From positions 1 to 64,000 of the forward strand of contig NZ_JAKEUQ010000004.1 of assembly GCF_022397955.1 (NCBI RefSeq): a DNA stretch of 64,000 nucleotides, in the 5' to 3' direction. Each line of letters begins with the position of its first letter. The first letter of the stretch is position 1. The notes beneath the pieces were generated by a model, which ran no database searches, was not told the origin of the DNA, and saw only the letters and a list, made by a program, of their open reading frames with translations. Positions 63,022 through 64,000 of this stretch are shown here, one piece after another. Position numbers and translations under genes: made by a program. The stretch is from Vibrio sp. Isolate32. GTDB lineage: Bacteria; Pseudomonadota; Gammaproteobacteria; Enterobacterales; Vibrionaceae.

Positions 63022-63465
63022 AGCTAACTGCTCCTTTAAATGGTCTCGATGTCCAGGCTTTAACATCTTGATTAAGCAGTTCGTCAATTCATCGGTGTCT
63101 TTCGATGATGGACTTAGCGTGTGACAAAAATACAAAGACATAACAAACTGATGTTCACAAGTTGGGTTCTTACACTCACAATATAAATCTGCACAGTCGT
63201 TCGATAGGCGGTTGGTTTTATTAATCACCGCCCGCTCGCCACAACCGCAAGTAATGCGACTACCAAACAAAGACGGCTTGCTAGTTGCGCCAATTCCGAA
63301 ATGAAGTTTTGACTGTTTTAGTGAGTGGCGATAGCCGATAGAACTCACAAAGGTATGCCCACATTCTGGGTTAGAACAGGAACAAGATAAATCTGCGCAA
63401 TTGGCATCTTTAGCGATGCTTCTACTTATAATCGCGCGTTCACCACATTTGCAATACACTCGCAT
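63013..63465 (-). CDS. ogr: Ogr/Delta-family late activator with two zinc-finger units
   Basis: A 150-residue DNA-binding activator of phage late genes. Two Ogr units are in tandem: MRVYCKCGERAIISRS with CADLSCSCSNPECGHTFVSS (about 1-45), and ITCGCGERAVINKT with CADLYCECKNPTCEHQFVMS (about 70-115). P2 Ogr has one unit of about 72 residues, while P4 Delta is a fused dimer, so this is Delta-like though located in a P2-like phage. I choose the ATG at 63465; an ATG at 63534 would add 23 residues and overlap the Q stop by four bases. Confidence 0.85.
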   Translation of the reverse strand: MRVYCKCGERAIISRSIAKDANCADLSCSCSNPECGHTFVSSIGYRHSLKQSKLHFGIGATSKPSLFGSRITCGCGERAVINKTNRLSNDCADLYCECKNPTCEHQFVMSLYFCHTLSPSSKDTDELTNCLIKMLKPGHRDHLKEQLALF

Positions 63466-63530
63466 ACATTGACCTAACTTAACTGACTGACAGCATAATA
63501 TTACGTCAATGGCTGTGTTTTTGTACAGTT

Positions 63531-64000
63531 TCATACTGTTGTTACCTTATCGGTATCAAACTTCAAATGGAGCCGTTTAGGGAGCTCTGGGTCGCTGTTC
63601 ACTTCATCCATAATCAGTTCACAAACAGGAATAATTTCATCTTTGGCGTATTCGCTGCCAATCTTAATCGGGTCACCCAAACTGGTAGTGCCTTGAGGAA
63701 TGATTCCTGCTTTACCTACCGGGAAGCGATGACCCACTAAAATATCTTGGGCGGTAATGTTTTTAATCCGCTCAAATTCATCCTTAGTAGCAATGTCACC
63801 AACCGGAATTAACTGAATACCCTTCTCTTTTCCGTTTGGGATGTTTACAAACATACTGCGGAAATTACCCACGCCCTTAGAGCTGGCAATGGTTTCCTTC
63901 ATCTTCTTTTCGTCTTCTTCACTTAGGTTCGGGTCAGAAGCGTAGAAGATAAAGCCCATATGAGCACCGTTTTTGTAGTATCGGCGGCGAAATAGCGTGG
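63531..64000 (-). CDS. Q: Phage portal protein gpQ (C-terminal part, runs off the edge)
   Basis: The visible 156 residues are the C-terminus of a PBSX/P2-type portal, which forms the DNA entry ring of the capsid. LFRRRYYKNGAHMGFIFYAS at the edge is a family hallmark, followed by KGVGNFRSMFVNIPNGKEKG, QDILVGHRFPVGKAGIIPQG and CELIMDEVNSDPELPKRLHL. The frame continues open to base 64000. It reads leftwards, opposite to gene A, as Q does in P2. The capsid genes should lie beyond the window. Confidence 0.9.
   Translation of the reverse strand, partial: TLFRRRYYKNGAHMGFIFYASDPNLSEEDEKKMKETIASSKGVGNFRSMFVNIPNGKEKGIQLIPVGDIATKDEFERIKNITAQDILVGHRFPVGKAGIIPQGTTSLGDPIKIGSEYAKDEIIPVCELIMDEVNSDPELPKRLHLKFDTDKVTTV

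Noticed and set aside
1..64000. CRISPR arrays, rRNA genes or integron attC arrays
   Set aside because: I looked for regularly spaced repeats and for rRNA or attC-like signatures and saw none.

Overview
The window looks like a Vibrio chromosome, probably the smaller one (chromosome II) of a Splendidus- or Harveyi-clade species. Three things suggest this: a complete maltose/glycogen regulon around malT, a Qrr quorum-sensing small RNA with LuxO-type sites, and a P2-like prophage with Vibrio-style regulators. Species and replicon are inference. I saw no rRNA gene, canonical tRNA gene or CRISPR array.

Bases 1-740 hold a broken ISL3-type transposase gene whose middle is replaced by the 3' end of an IS66 element. 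Bases 800-14700 carry trmK, a membrane diguanylate-cyclase-like protein with a damaged GGDEF motif, and the first alpha-glucan block: glgX, lamB, malM, a lipoprotein pullulanase and a cytoplasmic GH13 amylase, with MalT-like boxes in front of lamB, the pullulanase and the amylase. Bases 14700-25300 are general chromosome: DUF1294, LysE exporter with a divergent Lrp regulator, LysR, Sel1 protein, sstT, an rsgA paralogue, a copper-delivery trio (PCuAC, SCO1, unknown) and a DUF368/PopT-type translocase.

Bases 25490-25717 contain a sigma-54-dependent Qrr small RNA with two LuxO-like sites, lying next to the 3' end of malT. malT is divergent from malP-malQ-glgB. The glucan genes together import maltodextrins (LamB), cut alpha-1,6 links (pullulanase, GlgX), phosphorolyse and rearrange chains (MalP, MalQ) and branch storage glycogen (GlgB). 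Bases 36300-50050 hold a TetR-like regulator, a three-gene ECF transporter, a HlyD/DUF3302 pair, a DMT transporter, a coupled pair of TPR proteins ending in an intact and a degenerate GGDEF domain, a zinc-ribbon/HTH protein resembling a domesticated transposase, deoD and an L,D-transpeptidase.

From about 50150 to the right edge is the left part of a P2-like prophage: integrase, CI repressor, Cox-like protein, CII, small early genes, a DNA methylase, the replication endonuclease A, an Ogr/Delta-type activator and the start of the Q portal gene. Two cargo sites stand out. Between integrase and repressor is a SIR2-domain (predicted NADase) gene with a 30-residue ORF overlapping its end. Between A and Q, a known defence-gene hotspot in P2 relatives, is an unrecognised two-gene HEPN module. 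The second site also has a tRNA-like structured RNA, a rha gene broken by one stop codon, a small gene frameshifted by a 10-bp duplication, two DnaA boxes, and a 61-residue ORF under a near-ideal LexA-box promoter.
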